A DNA stretch of 64,000 nt from NCBI GenBank assembly GCA_945874145.1, contig CAMCFN010000001.1, positions 94,088 through 158,087 on the forward strand, in the 5' to 3' direction. Numbering within the stretch: the first letter of the stretch is position 1; the number at the start of each line of letters is the position of its first letter. The DNA is from Akkermansia muciniphila (GTDB lineage Bacteria > Verrucomicrobiota > Verrucomicrobiia > Limisphaerales > SXTU01). The notes below the pieces were generated by a model. It had not been told where the DNA came from. It saw only the letters and a list, made by a program, of their open reading frames with translations, and did not search any database. The position numbers and the translations under genes were made by a program. This document shows positions 28,213 to 36,836 of this stretch, piece after piece.

Positions 28213-29661
28213 TCACTTGCCCTCGGCCAGCCGACCTGGTTCGCGCACGCCGCTGCCTTTGCGCTGCGTGAGCGAGTCGCCTAGGTCTTCGCGCGCCTTT
28301 TCCGCGAGGGCGAGGAGTCGCTGAACTACCGCCGGGTTCGAGGAGGCCACATCGGTCTTCTCGCCAAGGTCATTGTGCAAGTCGTAGAGCTGTGGCTCGG
28401 TGATTTTGACGGGGGCGTATTTGGTGGGAATGCCATCCTTGCCGCCGGGCTGGCCGGCGAGGGAGCGGAACGTGTGCGGGAGTTGCAGTTTCCAGCGGCC
28501 ATCGGGCGAGAACATCGCCTGCAATTCGTTCTGCGCGTAGTAGCTCCAGTAGGCTTCGTGCGGATTCTTAGCTCCCGACGCGGCAGTGAGGAGCGGCCAC
28601 ACGTCGAGGCCGTCAAGCTTGTGCTCCGGCAGCTTCGCGCCAATGAGCTTTGCGAAGGTCGGCAGCAGGTCAATGGTCATCAACATCTCGGCGCTGCTCG
28701 TGCCGGCGGGGAGCTTGCCCGGCCAGCGCATAAGGCACGGAACGCGTGTGCCGCCTTCCCACGCCGTCCCCTTGCCTTCACGCAAAGGTCCGGAGCTGCC
28801 GGCGTGCGTGCCGTAACTGAGCCACGGGCCGTTGTCGCTGGTGAAGACGACGAGGGTATGGTCGTCGAGGCCGTGCTTTTTCAACGCCCCCAGCACTTCG
28901 CCCACCGACCAGTCAATCTCCTGAATCACGTCGCCGAAGAGGCCCGCACCGGACTTGCCCTTGAACTTGTCGCTGACGAAGAGCGGGACGTGCGGCATCG
29001 AGTGGGCGAGGTAGAAGAAGAACGGCCGGTCCTTGTTCTGCGCGATGAACTTCACCGCGCGCTCGGCATACCAGGTCGTCAGGTTCGGCTGCTTCTCCGG
29101 CGTGATGTCGGGGTCGATCACCTTGTCACCCTCGATGAGCGGCAGGTTTGGGTAAGTGCCTTTCTTCGCCTCCGGATGGTGCGGCCACATGTCGTTGGAG
29201 TAAGGCAGGCCGAAGTATTCGTCGAAGCCGTGCCGCACCGGGAGGAACTGCGGGTGATGGCCGAGGTGCCACTTGCCCGCCATGCCGGTCGCGTAGCCCT
29301 TCTGCTTGAAGACCTCGGCCATGGTCATCTCGTTCGCGTGGATGCCGATGCGCGAACCCGGCCCCAGCGCGCCGTGGATGCCGACGCGGTTGTTGTAACA
29401 GCCCGTGAGCAGCGCGGTGCGCGACGCGGAGCAGACCGCCTGTGAGACGTGAAAGTTGGTGAACTTACGACCCTCCTTCGCCATGCGGTCGAGGTGCGGC
29501 GTGGTGTAAGCCTTGCAACCGAACGGGCCGATGTCGCCGTAGCCCATGTCATCGCAGAAGATGACAATGACGTTGGGCAGGCGCGGCGCGGGCGCGGCGA
29601 TGATGGTGAGTGAGGCGGCGCAGTGCAGGGCCACCAGTGCGAGACGGAGGAGTGCGTTCAT
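28213..29661 (-). CDS. Exported type I sulfatase
   Basis: A 482-aa arylsulfatase-family hydrolase with signal peptide ([20 protein letters not shown]). Metal-binding [12 protein letters not shown] (D37, D38) and the formylglycine site CSASR at residues 77-81 (C77; CxASR variant of CxPSR) are present, with [13 protein letters not shown] and [16 protein letters not shown] later. It hydrolyses sulfate esters, probably on polysaccharides, in the periplasm; activity requires a formylglycine-generating system, which is not in this window. Substrate is unknown. Start ATG at 29661; the small nuclease gene ends 21 bp upstream on the same strand. Confidence 0.92.
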   Translation of the reverse strand: MNALLRLALVALHCAASLTIIAAPAPRLPNVIVIFCDDMGYGDIGPFGCKAYTTPHLDRMAKEGRKFTNFHVSQAVCSASRTALLTGCYNNRVGIHGALGPGSRIGIHANEMTMAEVFKQKGYATGMAGKWHLGHHPQFLPVRHGFDEYFGLPYSNDMWPHHPEAKKGTYPNLPLIEGDKVIDPDITPEKQPNLTTWYAERAVKFIAQNKDRPFFFYLAHSMPHVPLFVSDKFKGKSGAGLFGDVIQEIDWSVGEVLGALKKHGLDDHTLVVFTSDNGPWLSYGTHAGSSGPLREGKGTAWEGGTRVPCLMRWPGKLPAGTSSAEMLMTIDLLPTFAKLIGAKLPEHKLDGLDVWPLLTAASGAKNPHEAYWSYYAQNELQAMFSPDGRWKLQLPHTFRSLAGQPGGKDGIPTKYAPVKITEPQLYDLHNDLGEKTDVASSNPAVVQRLLALAEKAREDLGDSLTQRKGSGVREPGRLAEGK

Positions 29662-29682
29662 GGCGAGAGAAGAGTCAGTCGT

Positions 29683-30066
29683 TCAGTAGTCTTGGTAGCG
29701 CGCTTGGCCAGCAGTGACCAGTGCGTCGCTGATGTTGAGGGCGGCCGCGTTGGGCTGTTCCAGCCAGATTTCCGCGAGGTAGCGACCGTATTTCTCGCGC
29801 CGGTCCTTGATGGTTTGCAGCAGCACGGTTTTGCCTTCGATGAGGGCTTTGAGATGGTCCCGGGCGGCCTTGCCCTTCGTTTCATCCGCCCCGCGCAACT
29901 CGGGCGCGTTGATGCGATGCAGCCGGAGCTTCTCGCCGCGCACCCAGATGCCCAGGCCGAGGTCAATGTCCACCGTGCAGGTGTCCCCGTCGTAAACGGC
30001 CGTGATGTGGGCGCGATACTGAAAGAGCTGCGTGGGCGGCGCGCTGGCGGGTGTGGGCGAGGGCAT
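29683..30066 (-). CDS. Staphylococcal-nuclease-like (TNase) protein
   Basis: A 127-aa protein with the SNase OB-fold: FQYRAHITAVYDGDTCTVDI, then LRLHRINAPELRGADETKGK, and DRREKYGRYLAEIWL. The Asp of YDGDT, Arg/Glu of RINAPE and Arg of the REKYGRYLA segment match the Ca2+-dependent nuclease active site. It lacks a signal peptide when started at ATG 30066, so it may be cytoplasmic; longer starts would run through a repeat region and are unlikely. The sulfatase follows 21 bp downstream, perhaps by chance. Confidence 0.85.
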   Translation of the reverse strand: MPSPTPASAPPTQLFQYRAHITAVYDGDTCTVDIDLGLGIWVRGEKLRLHRINAPELRGADETKGKAARDHLKALIEGKTVLLQTIKDRREKYGRYLAEIWLEQPNAAALNISDALVTAGQARYQDY

Positions 30067-30139
30067 GGCGGCAGCGTAGAAAACCAGCCGGGCTGGAACA
30101 AGCGTGATTCCTCGCACGGAGCCACTGGAAGCTCGGGGC

Positions 30140-30230
30140 CGGCGACTGGCAGCGCCGTCTGGGATGTGCTGCCAGTTGCGAGGGTTTCGATCTGTCCACA
30201 CGCAACACGGCGGCTGCACGCCGCCGGCAC
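30140..30230. repeat. Paired GC hairpins ending in GCAC, upstream of the EVE gene
   Basis: Right hairpin CGGCGGC-TGCAC-GCCGCCG (30208-30226) is followed by GCAC; a degenerate left partner CGGCGACTGGCAGCGCCG lies at 30140-30157. It is related to the elements at 30757-30828 and 35507-35529. Confidence 0.6.
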
Positions 30231-30279
30231 ACCAGTTCATGGCCTCGACTTCGCGGCGGCCCAGCCACATGCTGCCGCC

Positions 30280-30693
30280 ATGAATTACTGGCTCGTTAAG
30301 TCGGAGCCCGAGGCCTACTCGTGGACGACTTTTGTAAAGGACGGCGGCACGGCGTGGACGGGCGTGCGGAACTTTCAGGCACGCATTTACCTGCGGGCCA
30401 TGCGGAGCGGTGACCTCGTCTGCTTTTATCACAGCGTGACCGACAAGCAGGTGGTCGGCCTGGCGAAAGTCGCCAAGGAAGCCTACCCGGACGCCACGGC
30501 CAAGGAAGGCGACTGGTCCTGCGTGGACCTCGCGCCGGTGAAGCCGCTGGTGAAGCCCGTCCCGCTCGACACGATCAAGGCGGACAAGGTGCTAGCCGAA
30601 ATTCCCCTCGTGAGGCAGTCGCGCCTTTCGGTGTCGCCGCTGACGAAGGAGCAATTTGCCCGACTACTGACGCTGGGTGGGACGAAGCTGTGA
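30280..30693 (+). CDS. EVE-domain protein
   Basis: A 137-aa protein consisting of one EVE domain (PUA/YTH-like fold), which binds modified bases in DNA or RNA. MNYWLVKSEPEAYSWTTFVK at the start and NFQARIYLRAMRSGDLVCFYHS contain the family signatures (WLxKSEP, VRNxxAR-NxLRxMxxGD). Start ATG at 30280. Its TGA stop overlaps the GTG start of the next gene, so the two are coupled. Its target is unknown; EVE genes can be housekeeping or defence associated, and no defence gene is seen nearby. Confidence 0.92.
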   Translation: MNYWLVKSEPEAYSWTTFVKDGGTAWTGVRNFQARIYLRAMRSGDLVCFYHSVTDKQVVGLAKVAKEAYPDATAKEGDWSCVDLAPVKPLVKPVPLDTIKADKVLAEIPLVRQSRLSVSPLTKEQFARLLTLGGTKL

Positions 30694-31199
30694 GCAGTTG
30701 GTTTCGCCTCGCTCTCGTGGTGTCGGTGCTCTCCCTCGGCGCGGCGCGCGGTCTTCGTGCCGGCGATTCACAATCGCCGCCTCAGCCGAGGGCGGGATCA
30801 ACGAACGGCGGTTGCAAACCGCCGGCACGAGCTTTCCAGAAATGGAACCCGGTTTGGTGGTTTGGCAACGTGGACGATCCGGAGCCGCCGGACTGGTATC
30901 GGCCCGGTTCACCCCACCGGGGCTGGCTGTGGCAACTGCGGAACCCGCTCCACAACTTCACCTTCTATGTCATCGGCATTGCGGACAAGTGCTTCACGCG
31001 CACCGGCAAGTTTCCGAAGGCAGTCTTTGCGCCGGACGGCGGCTGGAACTGGGCGGTCTCGCGCTATAGCTGGCTACGGTTACCCTTCATCTCCTTCAAC
31101 GGCGAACACTGGCGGCTTTATCTCGGCTGGCGTGAGCGGGGGAATTTTGGCGGGAAGGTGAACTTCGGAAAACTTCCTGCCGCTGACCCCAAACCCTGA
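30690..31199 (+). CDS. Hypothetical small exported or anchored protein
   Basis: 169 aa, starting at GTG 30690 inside the stop of the EVE gene (GTGA overlap). An N-terminal hydrophobic segment (WFRLALVVSVLSLGAARGL) fits a signal peptide or anchor. Residues about 24-46 (GDSQSPPQPRAGSTNGGCKP) are encoded by a 72-bp paired-hairpin repeat. The rest is Trp/Phe-rich (WNPVWWFGNVDDPEPPDWYR, LRNPLHNFTFYVIGIADKCF, EHWRLYLGWRERGNFGGKVN); this resembles small hypothetical proteins found in phages and bacteria, but I cannot assign a function. Its 3' end converges on the PPOX gene across a hairpin. Confidence 0.65.
   Translation: MSSWFRLALVVSVLSLGAARGLRAGDSQSPPQPRAGSTNGGCKPPARAFQKWNPVWWFGNVDDPEPPDWYRPGSPHRGWLWQLRNPLHNFTFYVIGIADKCFTRTGKFPKAVFAPDGGWNWAVSRYSWLRLPFISFNGEHWRLYLGWRERGNFGGKVNFGKLPAADPKP
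30757..30828. repeat. 72-bp paired-hairpin element (GTGC..GCAC) inside a coding region
   Basis: GTGC then CGGCGATT-CAC-AATCGCCG (30761-30779) and CGGCGGTT-GCA-AACCGCCG (30806-30824) then GCAC. Two 8-bp stem hairpins face each other in inverted orientation, giving a 72-bp unit (divisible by 3), so the host frame is kept. Confidence 0.75.
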
Positions 31200-31215
31200 A
31201 CGCCAGACTCCAATC

Positions 31216-31237
31216 CGAAGTGAACCTCCTCACTTCG
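31216..31237. terminator. Hairpin between convergent genes
   Basis: CGAAGTGA (31216-31223) pairs with TCACTTCG (31230-31237), an 8-bp stem with a 6-nt loop, between the convergent ends at 31199 and 31242. The T-run is weak, so termination is plausible but not certain. Confidence 0.45.
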
Positions 31238-31241
31238 TCTC

Positions 31242-31688
31242 CTACGACAGTGGGACTTCGTGATACTCCAGCGCCCATTCCTGCATGTAGCGGACACGCG
31301 TGGGGCGGATGCGATAGACCACGAGCTGCGGGTTGTCCAGCGAGCCAAGGAACTGGCGCATGAGCGGGTTCGCGTCCCAAATCTCCTGAAGCACCGGGCG
31401 TTCGGTAACGACTTCCGCGAGGCCGGTCAGCCGCACCTGGTTGTGGCAGTCGTCCATGTAGCAGAGTTCCACCTTCTTGTTCGCGGCGATTTCGGCAGTC
31501 TTGTGGTAGCTGCGCAAGTTCGCCACGAACACAGCGAACCCGTCCGTGCGCACGGGCGACACGGGCCGCACGCGCGCTTGGTCGCCGTCCAGCGTGGCGA
31601 GCACGGGGAAGCGGTCGGCCTTGAGAACGGCGAGGGCACGGTCGAGCAGTTCGGCAGGCTCGATGGGCTTGGGAACCGGCTTCGACAT
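31242..31688 (-). CDS. Pyridoxamine-phosphate-oxidase-like (PPOX) flavin-binding protein
   Basis: A 148-aa split-barrel protein of the general-stress/PPOX class. LKADRFPVLATLDGDQARVR, PVRTDGFAVFVANLRSYHKT, NKKVELCYMDDCHNQVRLTG and a C-terminal VVYRIRPTRVRYMQEWALEY are the usual strand order. It probably binds FMN or F420 and may reduce a small molecule; substrate unknown. ATG 31688 is preferred to a TTG nine bases upstream. It starts 5 bp after the stop codon of the zinc-ribbon gene, so both are cotranscribed. Confidence 0.82.
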   Translation of the reverse strand: MSKPVPKPIEPAELLDRALAVLKADRFPVLATLDGDQARVRPVSPVRTDGFAVFVANLRSYHKTAEIAANKKVELCYMDDCHNQVRLTGLAEVVTERPVLQEIWDANPLMRQFLGSLDNPQLVVYRIRPTRVRYMQEWALEYHEVPLS

Positions 31689-31693
31689 GCAGC

Positions 31694-32164
31694 TCAAGCC
31701 TTGTAGTGGACCAGCACCCCGTATTCGGTGACGGGCGTGGAAAGCTCCTTGCCCTCGGCGTCCTTCTGCTTGAGGTGGTGCGTGTATTGGATGCCGGTGA
31801 GGCTGACGATGTCGTCCTCGGCATGTTGGCCGATGAAGTTGGAAACCGCGTCATCAAACGTGTCCTTGCCGTCCTTCACATGCTCGTGGTGGCGGAAGGA
31901 TTTCACGCGCAGCTTCTTGACGGTCTTGGCGGCCACGTCGAGTGACTTGGCGGCGTTCTTGATGATCTTCGCCTCGGGAAAGCTGCCTTGCGGAATGATC
32001 GGAGCCCGCTCCGGCTCCTCCTCGGCCATCGCACTAGCCCCGCCGGGCGCGGGGATGATGAGCACCTCTTTGCAGCCGGGACACTCAATTTCCTGGCCGA
32101 CACCGGACTCGTCGATGCTTAGTTCGAGATTGCAGAAGGGGCAGTTGAAGGAGAATTCGGCCAT
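31694..32164 (-). CDS. Zinc-ribbon protein with conserved C-terminal domain (paralogue of 54640)
   Basis: 156 aa. The N-terminus is a zinc ribbon, CPFC-x16-CPGC (C8, C11, C28, C31), of the kind that starts many PVC proteins. A variable linker precedes a C-terminal domain (VKKLRVKSFRHHEHVKDGKD .. GVLVHYKA) that resembles the end of the 171-aa protein at 54640-55155: both place a DxFDDAV/DRFDEVV segment about 40 residues before a final YGxxVxYK. Function unknown. ATG 32164 is the natural start because the ribbon begins there. The PPOX gene follows directly. Confidence 0.72.
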   Translation of the reverse strand: MAEFSFNCPFCNLELSIDESGVGQEIECPGCKEVLIIPAPGGASAMAEEEPERAPIIPQGSFPEAKIIKNAAKSLDVAAKTVKKLRVKSFRHHEHVKDGKDTFDDAVSNFIGQHAEDDIVSLTGIQYTHHLKQKDAEGKELSTPVTEYGVLVHYKA

Positions 32165-32268
32165 AACGTGCGTCGGGTTGCGTGTTGGCGGGACGGTAAG
32201 CACGGGCGCGCTGCCAATCTAGCCAAAAGTGCTACGGGGATTTCCGCAGGCCCGAACGCAACGCGGCG

Positions 32269-32296
32269 GGAGCGCGGGCAGCCTTGCCCACGCTCC
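32269..32296. repeat. 12-bp imperfect hairpin upstream of the CehA-like gene
   Basis: GGAGCGCGGGCA (32269-32280) pairs with TGCCCACGCTCC (32285-32296) with one mismatch and a 4-nt loop, 50 bp before the start at 32347. Confidence 0.45.
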
Positions 32297-32346
32297 GCGC
32301 CTCCCTTCGAAGCCGCGCATTGCCTCGCGAGTCAAAGACTCCCATC

Positions 32347-34953
32347 ATGCGCCTCATGTTCCACGCTGCCGGCCGTCGTTTGTTCCAACTGCTAGCCTTC
32401 ACCGCGCTCACATTGCCGTTGTTCGCCGCGCCGGAGGCGTTTGAAATCGGCCCGGACAACAAGGACCAGCTCCCGCGCGGCAAGGAGGCCGACGGCATCA
32501 TCGGCGACTTCGTGCTGCGTAATGACAAGGTCGAGGCCGTCATCTCCGCGAACCTCCCGCTGCGCCGCGCGAACATGAGCACGTTCTATGGCACCAACGG
32601 CATTTCGCCCGGCTGCCTCTACGACCTCACGCTGCGCGGCGCGCACAACGACCAGCTTACCGCGTTCTCACCCAGCGGCCAGCAGGGGCCGGTCTCGTGG
32701 GTGCGCGTGGCCAAGGACGGCAAGGACGGTGAGGCGGTCATCGAGACGGTCGTGACCTCGCCCAACAACGGCGGCCTCTACAAGCGCCACGAGTATCGCC
32801 TGCGCGACGGTTGGCAGGGCGTGCTCGTCGTCACCACCTATCGCAACGCCGGTCAGGACGTGCGCAAGGGCACGGTGGACGACCGCTGGGTGACGTTCAC
32901 CAGCATGGGCACGACCGGCGACATCGCGTGGGCCGACGCCGTGGACCCGGCGGACAAGGCGGGTTACGCCCGCGCGTGGGTGGAGCGCGACGGGATGAAG
33001 GCACCGCCGACGGAACTCGAACTCAAGCCCGGCCAAGAAATTTCCTTCGCGCGGTTCATCGCGGTGGGCACGTCGCCGTTACAGGCGGTGGGCGTGGTGA
33101 AGGCGTTTCGCGGGGAAGCGGGTGCGGTGGCGAACGGCGCAGTGAAGGACGCGGCCGGCAAGCCCATCGCCACTGCCCGCGTCACCGTGACTTCGGTCGC
33201 GAACACAACTTCGACCAACCGGCTCGCGGCTTATCCGAATGCACAGGGCGAAGTCAGCCTGTGGCTCCCGACGGGTGAGCACGAACTGGAAAGCAGCGAT
33301 CTCGGGCGGGAAAGCGTGCTGTCCAAAGTGTCGGTCGCGCCGGGTGGGAACGTGAAGTTCAGCATGGTCCTCAAAGCGCAGTCCGCCATCGCCTTCGACA
33401 TTCGCGGCGAGAACGGCCAGCCCATTCCCTGCAAAGCCCAGTTCATCGGTGCGAACGGCACGAAGGTTCCTAACCTCGGCCCGCAGAACCGCGCCGCTGG
33501 TTGCGTGGACCAGTATCACTCGGCCAACGGCCAGTTCCGCCAACCGCTGCCGCCGGGTGATTATGAGGTCGTCGTCACGCGCGGCATTGAGTTTGGTCAC
33601 TTGCGCCAGACCGTGAAGCTCGCGGCTGGACAAACGGCGGCCGTGAAGGGCGTCTTGAAGCGCCTCGTGGACACGCGCGGCTGGGTGAGCGCCGACTATC
33701 ACAACCACTCCACGCCCAGCGGCGACAACACCTGCGGCACCGACGACCGCCTCATCAACCTCGCCGCCGAGGGCGTCGAGTTCGTGCCGACCACGGAGCA
33801 CAACCGCTTTTACGACTGGCGTCCGCACATCGTGCGTCTCGGGCTGACGAACCATTTGCAGACCGTCTCCGGCGTCGAGTTGACCGGCAGCGGCGCGCAC
33901 TTCAACTCGTTCCCCTTCGACCCCGTGCCGCTCACGCAGGACGGCGGCGCGCCCGTGTGGAGCACCGACCCGCGTATCACCGCGGCGACGCTGCGCGACT
34001 TCCAGAAGCCCGAGCCGGCGCGGTGGATTCAAATCAACCACCCGGACATGGTCGCGAACTTCACCGACCGCGACGGCGACGGGCGCGCGGATGGCGGGTT
34101 CATCGGGCTGCCGCTGCTGATTGATGGCGTCGAGGTGGAGAACTACAGCCCGAGCAGCATCCTCAGCGGTGCGCCCTTCAGCCTCGCGAAGGACACGAAG
34201 ACCGGGCGCGACGCAGTGCGTTACCAGCGCGAGTTCATCTGGCTTCAGCTTCTCAACAAGGGCCATCGCTACGTCGGGGTCGCGGTCTGCGACGCACACT
34301 CGGTTTACGGCAACGGCACCGGCGGCTGGCGGATGTATATGCCCAGTGCGAGCGACGAGCCGGCGAAGATTGATTGGCGCGAGAACGCCCGCCACGCGAA
34401 GGAGGGCCGCAGCTACCTGACCACCGGGCCGTTTCTCCAAGTGCAGACCGACGACGGCACGCAACCTGGTGGCACCGTGCGCGCGACCGGCGGCCTGAAG
34501 CTCAAGGTGCGCGTGCAATGCACCGACTGGATTGACATCGACCGCGTGCAGGTGCTCGTGAACGGGCGCGCCGAGCCAAAGCTGAACTTCACGCGTGCGA
34601 CGCACCCGACTTGGTTTGCGAACGGCGTGGTGAAGTTCGACCGCACGCTGGACGTGCCGCTCGCCGAGGACGCGCATCTCATCGTCGTGGCGGCGGGCGA
34701 GAACTTCGATCTCAAGACCGGCTACGGCACGAGCGCGCAGGCAAAACTAAAACCCATCGCCTACCACAACCCGATCTGGGCGGACGTGGACGGCAGCGGC
34801 TTCAAGCCCAACGGCGATACGCTGGGCTGGCCGCTGACGACGAAGGTTTCGCTGGACGAGGCCCGGGTGCTGCTGGACAAGCACGCGAGTGCGTCGCCGA
34901 AGTCCACGACCGCGCCGACCGCTGAATCGAAGGCCAAGGCGAAGAAGAAGTAG
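32347..34953 (+). CDS. Exported CehA/McbA-family metallohydrolase (PHP domain)
   Basis: An 868-aa protein. An N-terminal signal sequence (RLFQLLAFTALTLPLFAAPE) is followed by a large beta-rich region with carboxypeptidase-like insert (GAVKDAAGKPIATARVTVTS) and then a PHP metal-dependent hydrolase domain: WVSADYHNHSTPSGDNTC (HxH metal ligands), EGVEFVPTTEHNRFYDW and VGVAVCDAHSVYGNG. Members of this family hydrolyse esters or phosphoesters; the substrate here is unknown. ATG 32347 and ATG 32356 are both possible starts. The last ~20 residues are Lys/Ala/Thr-rich. It appears monocistronic. Confidence 0.82.
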   Translation: MRLMFHAAGRRLFQLLAFTALTLPLFAAPEAFEIGPDNKDQLPRGKEADGIIGDFVLRNDKVEAVISANLPLRRANMSTFYGTNGISPGCLYDLTLRGAHNDQLTAFSPSGQQGPVSWVRVAKDGKDGEAVIETVVTSPNNGGLYKRHEYRLRDGWQGVLVVTTYRNAGQDVRKGTVDDRWVTFTSMGTTGDIAWADAVDPADKAGYARAWVERDGMKAPPTELELKPGQEISFARFIAVGTSPLQAVGVVKAFRGEAGAVANGAVKDAAGKPIATARVTVTSVANTTSTNRLAAYPNAQGEVSLWLPTGEHELESSDLGRESVLSKVSVAPGGNVKFSMVLKAQSAIAFDIRGENGQPIPCKAQFIGANGTKVPNLGPQNRAAGCVDQYHSANGQFRQPLPPGDYEVVVTRGIEFGHLRQTVKLAAGQTAAVKGVLKRLVDTRGWVSADYHNHSTPSGDNTCGTDDRLINLAAEGVEFVPTTEHNRFYDWRPHIVRLGLTNHLQTVSGVELTGSGAHFNSFPFDPVPLTQDGGAPVWSTDPRITAATLRDFQKPEPARWIQINHPDMVANFTDRDGDGRADGGFIGLPLLIDGVEVENYSPSSILSGAPFSLAKDTKTGRDAVRYQREFIWLQLLNKGHRYVGVAVCDAHSVYGNGTGGWRMYMPSASDEPAKIDWRENARHAKEGRSYLTTGPFLQVQTDDGTQPGGTVRATGGLKLKVRVQCTDWIDIDRVQVLVNGRAEPKLNFTRATHPTWFANGVVKFDRTLDVPLAEDAHLIVVAAGENFDLKTGYGTSAQAKLKPIAYHNPIWADVDGSGFKPNGDTLGWPLTTKVSLDEARVLLDKHASASPKSTTAPTAESKAKAKKK

Positions 34954-35054
34954 GGAAGCACTTTTGGCTGCACCAGCCGGTTTGGAATCAAGCAGCGGTT
35001 TCCCGTGCCTTGCTCTGCGTAGCTCCGCGCATTATTTTCCAGCCAGTATCTGAC

Positions 35055-35324
35055 ATGCCCAATCCCGTTTCCCATCCCCGCGACCCGCTCCACGGCATCA
35101 CCTTGGAGAAGATTTTGAACCAACTGGTCCAGCGGCACGGCTGGCATGAGATGGCGCGCCGTATTCCCATCCGGTGTTTCATGTTCGACCCGACGGTGAG
35201 GTCCAGCCTCACCTTCCTGCGCAAGACACCTTGGGCCCGCAGAAAGGTGGAGGATTGGTTCATCTTCGAACTGCCGGAGCCAGTCCCGCCGCCGCGCCCT
35301 TCCCCCGCGCCGCCCGAGACCTGA
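35055..35324 (+). CDS. VF530-family DNA-binding protein (DUF2132)
   Basis: An 89-aa protein whose core DPLHGITLEKILNQLVQRHG .. RRIPIRCFMFDPTVRSSLTF .. WARRKVEDWFI matches the VF530/DUF2132 family of short helical proteins known from a structure that suggested DNA binding. A Pro-rich tail follows. ATG 35055 is chosen over an upstream in-frame start because the family begins at about this position. The 3' end converges on fmt. Confidence 0.86.
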   Translation: MPNPVSHPRDPLHGITLEKILNQLVQRHGWHEMARRIPIRCFMFDPTVRSSLTFLRKTPWARRKVEDWFIFELPEPVPPPRPSPAPPET

Positions 35325-35338
35325 ACGGCTGGAACAAT

Positions 35339-36301
35339 TCAGCCGAGCGATGCGCCGGGTGTCAGCGGGTGGCCGGCAAGAAACTCTGCGGCGGTCATGC
35401 GGCGACTGCCTTCCTTCTGCACTTCCAGCAAACGCAGCGCGCCTTCGCGGCAGGCGATCACAATACCGGTTTTGTCGGCGGAGAGGATTTGGCCGGGCGC
35501 GGTGGACGGCGACTGCAAGTCGCCGGCACGGGCGAGTTCAGCGCGCCAGACTTTGAGGAGAAGCGGTTTGGGTTGCGCGGGGAGGAACGTGAAGGTGCCG
35601 GGCCACGGAGTGAAGGCGCGGAGACGGTTGTGCAGGATGCTGGCGGGCTGCGACCAGTCGAGGCGGCCATCTTCCTTCGTGAGCTTGCGTGCGTAGGTGA
35701 CGCCCTCGGTGGGCTGCGGGTGCGGGGGGAGTTCGCCGCTCACGTAGCGCGGGATGGTTTGCACGAGCAGCTCCGCACCGAGCACGGCGAGGCGGTCGTG
35801 GAGGGTTTGGCCGTTGTCGTCAGGGGCGATGGGCGTGCTGCGTGTCGAGACAATGCCGCCGGTGTCGAGGCCAGCGTCCATGCGCATGATGGTCACCCCG
35901 GTCTCGGCATCGGCTTCGAGGATGGCCCACTGGATGGGTGCCGCCCCGCGCCAGCGCGGGAGCAGCGAGGTGTGGACGTTGAGGCAGCCGTGCGTGGGGA
36001 TGTCGAGCAACGCCTGCGGGAGGATCTGCCCGTAGGCGAGCACGGCGATCAGGTCGGGACGCAGTTCGCGAAGTTGGGCGATGAAGGCTTCGTTGCGGGC
36101 GCGTTCGGGCTGGAGGACGGGAAGGCCGAGGCGGAGGGCAAGTTCCTTGACGGGCGGTGGTTGGAGCTTCAGGTCGCGGCCTTTGGGCTTGTCCGGCTGC
36201 ACGACCACGCCGACGACCTGGAATTCAGGCGTGTTGCAGAGGGCTTGCAGCGTCGGACAGGCGATGTCCGGCGTGCCCATGAAGACGATGCGCAACGGCA
36301 T
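35339..36301 (-). CDS. fmt: Methionyl-tRNA formyltransferase
   Basis: Formylates initiator Met-tRNA with 10-formyl-tetrahydrofolate. The 320-aa protein begins MPLRIVFMGTPDIACPTLQA, has VHTSLLPRWRGAAPIQWAIL (SLLP motif with the catalytic Asn/His region) and MRMDAGLDTGGIVS, and ends with a C-terminal OB-like domain (GQILSADKTGIVIACREGAL). The C-terminal domain contains an RAGDLQSPSTAPG segment encoded by a 19-nt hairpin repeat (35507-35525). Start ATG at 36301. The def and priA genes that often neighbour fmt are absent. Confidence 0.94.
   Translation of the reverse strand: MPLRIVFMGTPDIACPTLQALCNTPEFQVVGVVVQPDKPKGRDLKLQPPPVKELALRLGLPVLQPERARNEAFIAQLRELRPDLIAVLAYGQILPQALLDIPTHGCLNVHTSLLPRWRGAAPIQWAILEADAETGVTIMRMDAGLDTGGIVSTRSTPIAPDDNGQTLHDRLAVLGAELLVQTIPRYVSGELPPHPQPTEGVTYARKLTKEDGRLDWSQPASILHNRLRAFTPWPGTFTFLPAQPKPLLLKVWRAELARAGDLQSPSTAPGQILSADKTGIVIACREGALRLLEVQKEGSRRMTAAEFLAGHPLTPGASLG
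35507..35529. repeat. GCAC-flanked hairpin inside fmt
   Basis: CGGCGACT-GCA-AGTCGCCG (8-bp perfect stem, 3-nt loop) followed by GCAC. Same class as 30806-30828; it codes AGDLQS in fmt, very close to AGDSQS encoded by the unit at 30757. Confidence 0.72.
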
Positions 36302-36381
36302 GGGTGGAGTGTCAGGGGCGCGGGCGGAGGGGGCAAGCGCTGCGTGGTGCGGAAGCTGGGAGAATCCGACACCTTAGAGTC

Positions 36382-36768
36382 CTACGAAGTGAACGCGTTG
36401 AACGCGTCAACACTCCTCCCCCAAGCAAAGAGAATGAGCCAAGTCAGAATGCCAACGCCCAGCAGCACGCTCCCTGCCTTTCGACGGTCAAAGCGAAGGG
36501 CTAGGAACGCACCGACAAGTGTTTGAAGAGATGTAACAAAGATCCCCAGCGCGATTGAGAAGGCCAAAGAAACTTCCAGCCATCGAGGTGGCTTCGAACC
36601 ATCAAGCGCCATGGTAATCGCGACCGAGACGAGTGTGACAATTGCCGACACACGCTGGATGCGAATCTGACGCGCAATCTCGGTATCACTCAGCTTTCTT
36701 GCTGTGAGGAAACCCCAGACCAACAGGTAGCAAAAGGAAGCACTCGCAATTACGCTTTCGATTTCCAC
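36382..36768 (-). CDS. Hypothetical four-helix membrane protein
   Basis: A 128-aa hydrophobic protein with about four membrane segments (IASASFCYLLVWGFLTARKL, RVSAIVTLVSVAITMALDG, EVSLAFSIALGIFVTSLQTL, GSVLLGVGILTWLILFAWGR). I do not recognise a family. By eye the DNA is less GC-rich than its neighbours and uses more AT-ending codons, which may point to later acquisition. Start ATG at 36768. It lies between fmt and the permease pair, with short gaps on both sides. Confidence 0.6.
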   Translation of the reverse strand: MEIESVIASASFCYLLVWGFLTARKLSDTEIARQIRIQRVSAIVTLVSVAITMALDGSKPPRWLEVSLAFSIALGIFVTSLQTLVGAFLALRFDRRKAGSVLLGVGILTWLILFAWGRSVDAFNAFTS

Positions 36769-36836
36769 GCTGACAGAGTCCGTCCACGAGCCAGCTTTGA
36801 CAAGTATCTCTGACCGAACGTGGGTTGATAGCCGAG

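Noticed and set aside
30280..31199. EVE protein and its partner as a defence island
   Set aside because: No nuclease, helicase or restriction gene is adjacent that would support a defence role; the nearby TNase-like gene is transcribed the other way.
33079..34677. Open frame of 532 codons antisense to the CehA-like gene
   Set aside because: Low-complexity translation opposite a clear exported metallohydrolase.
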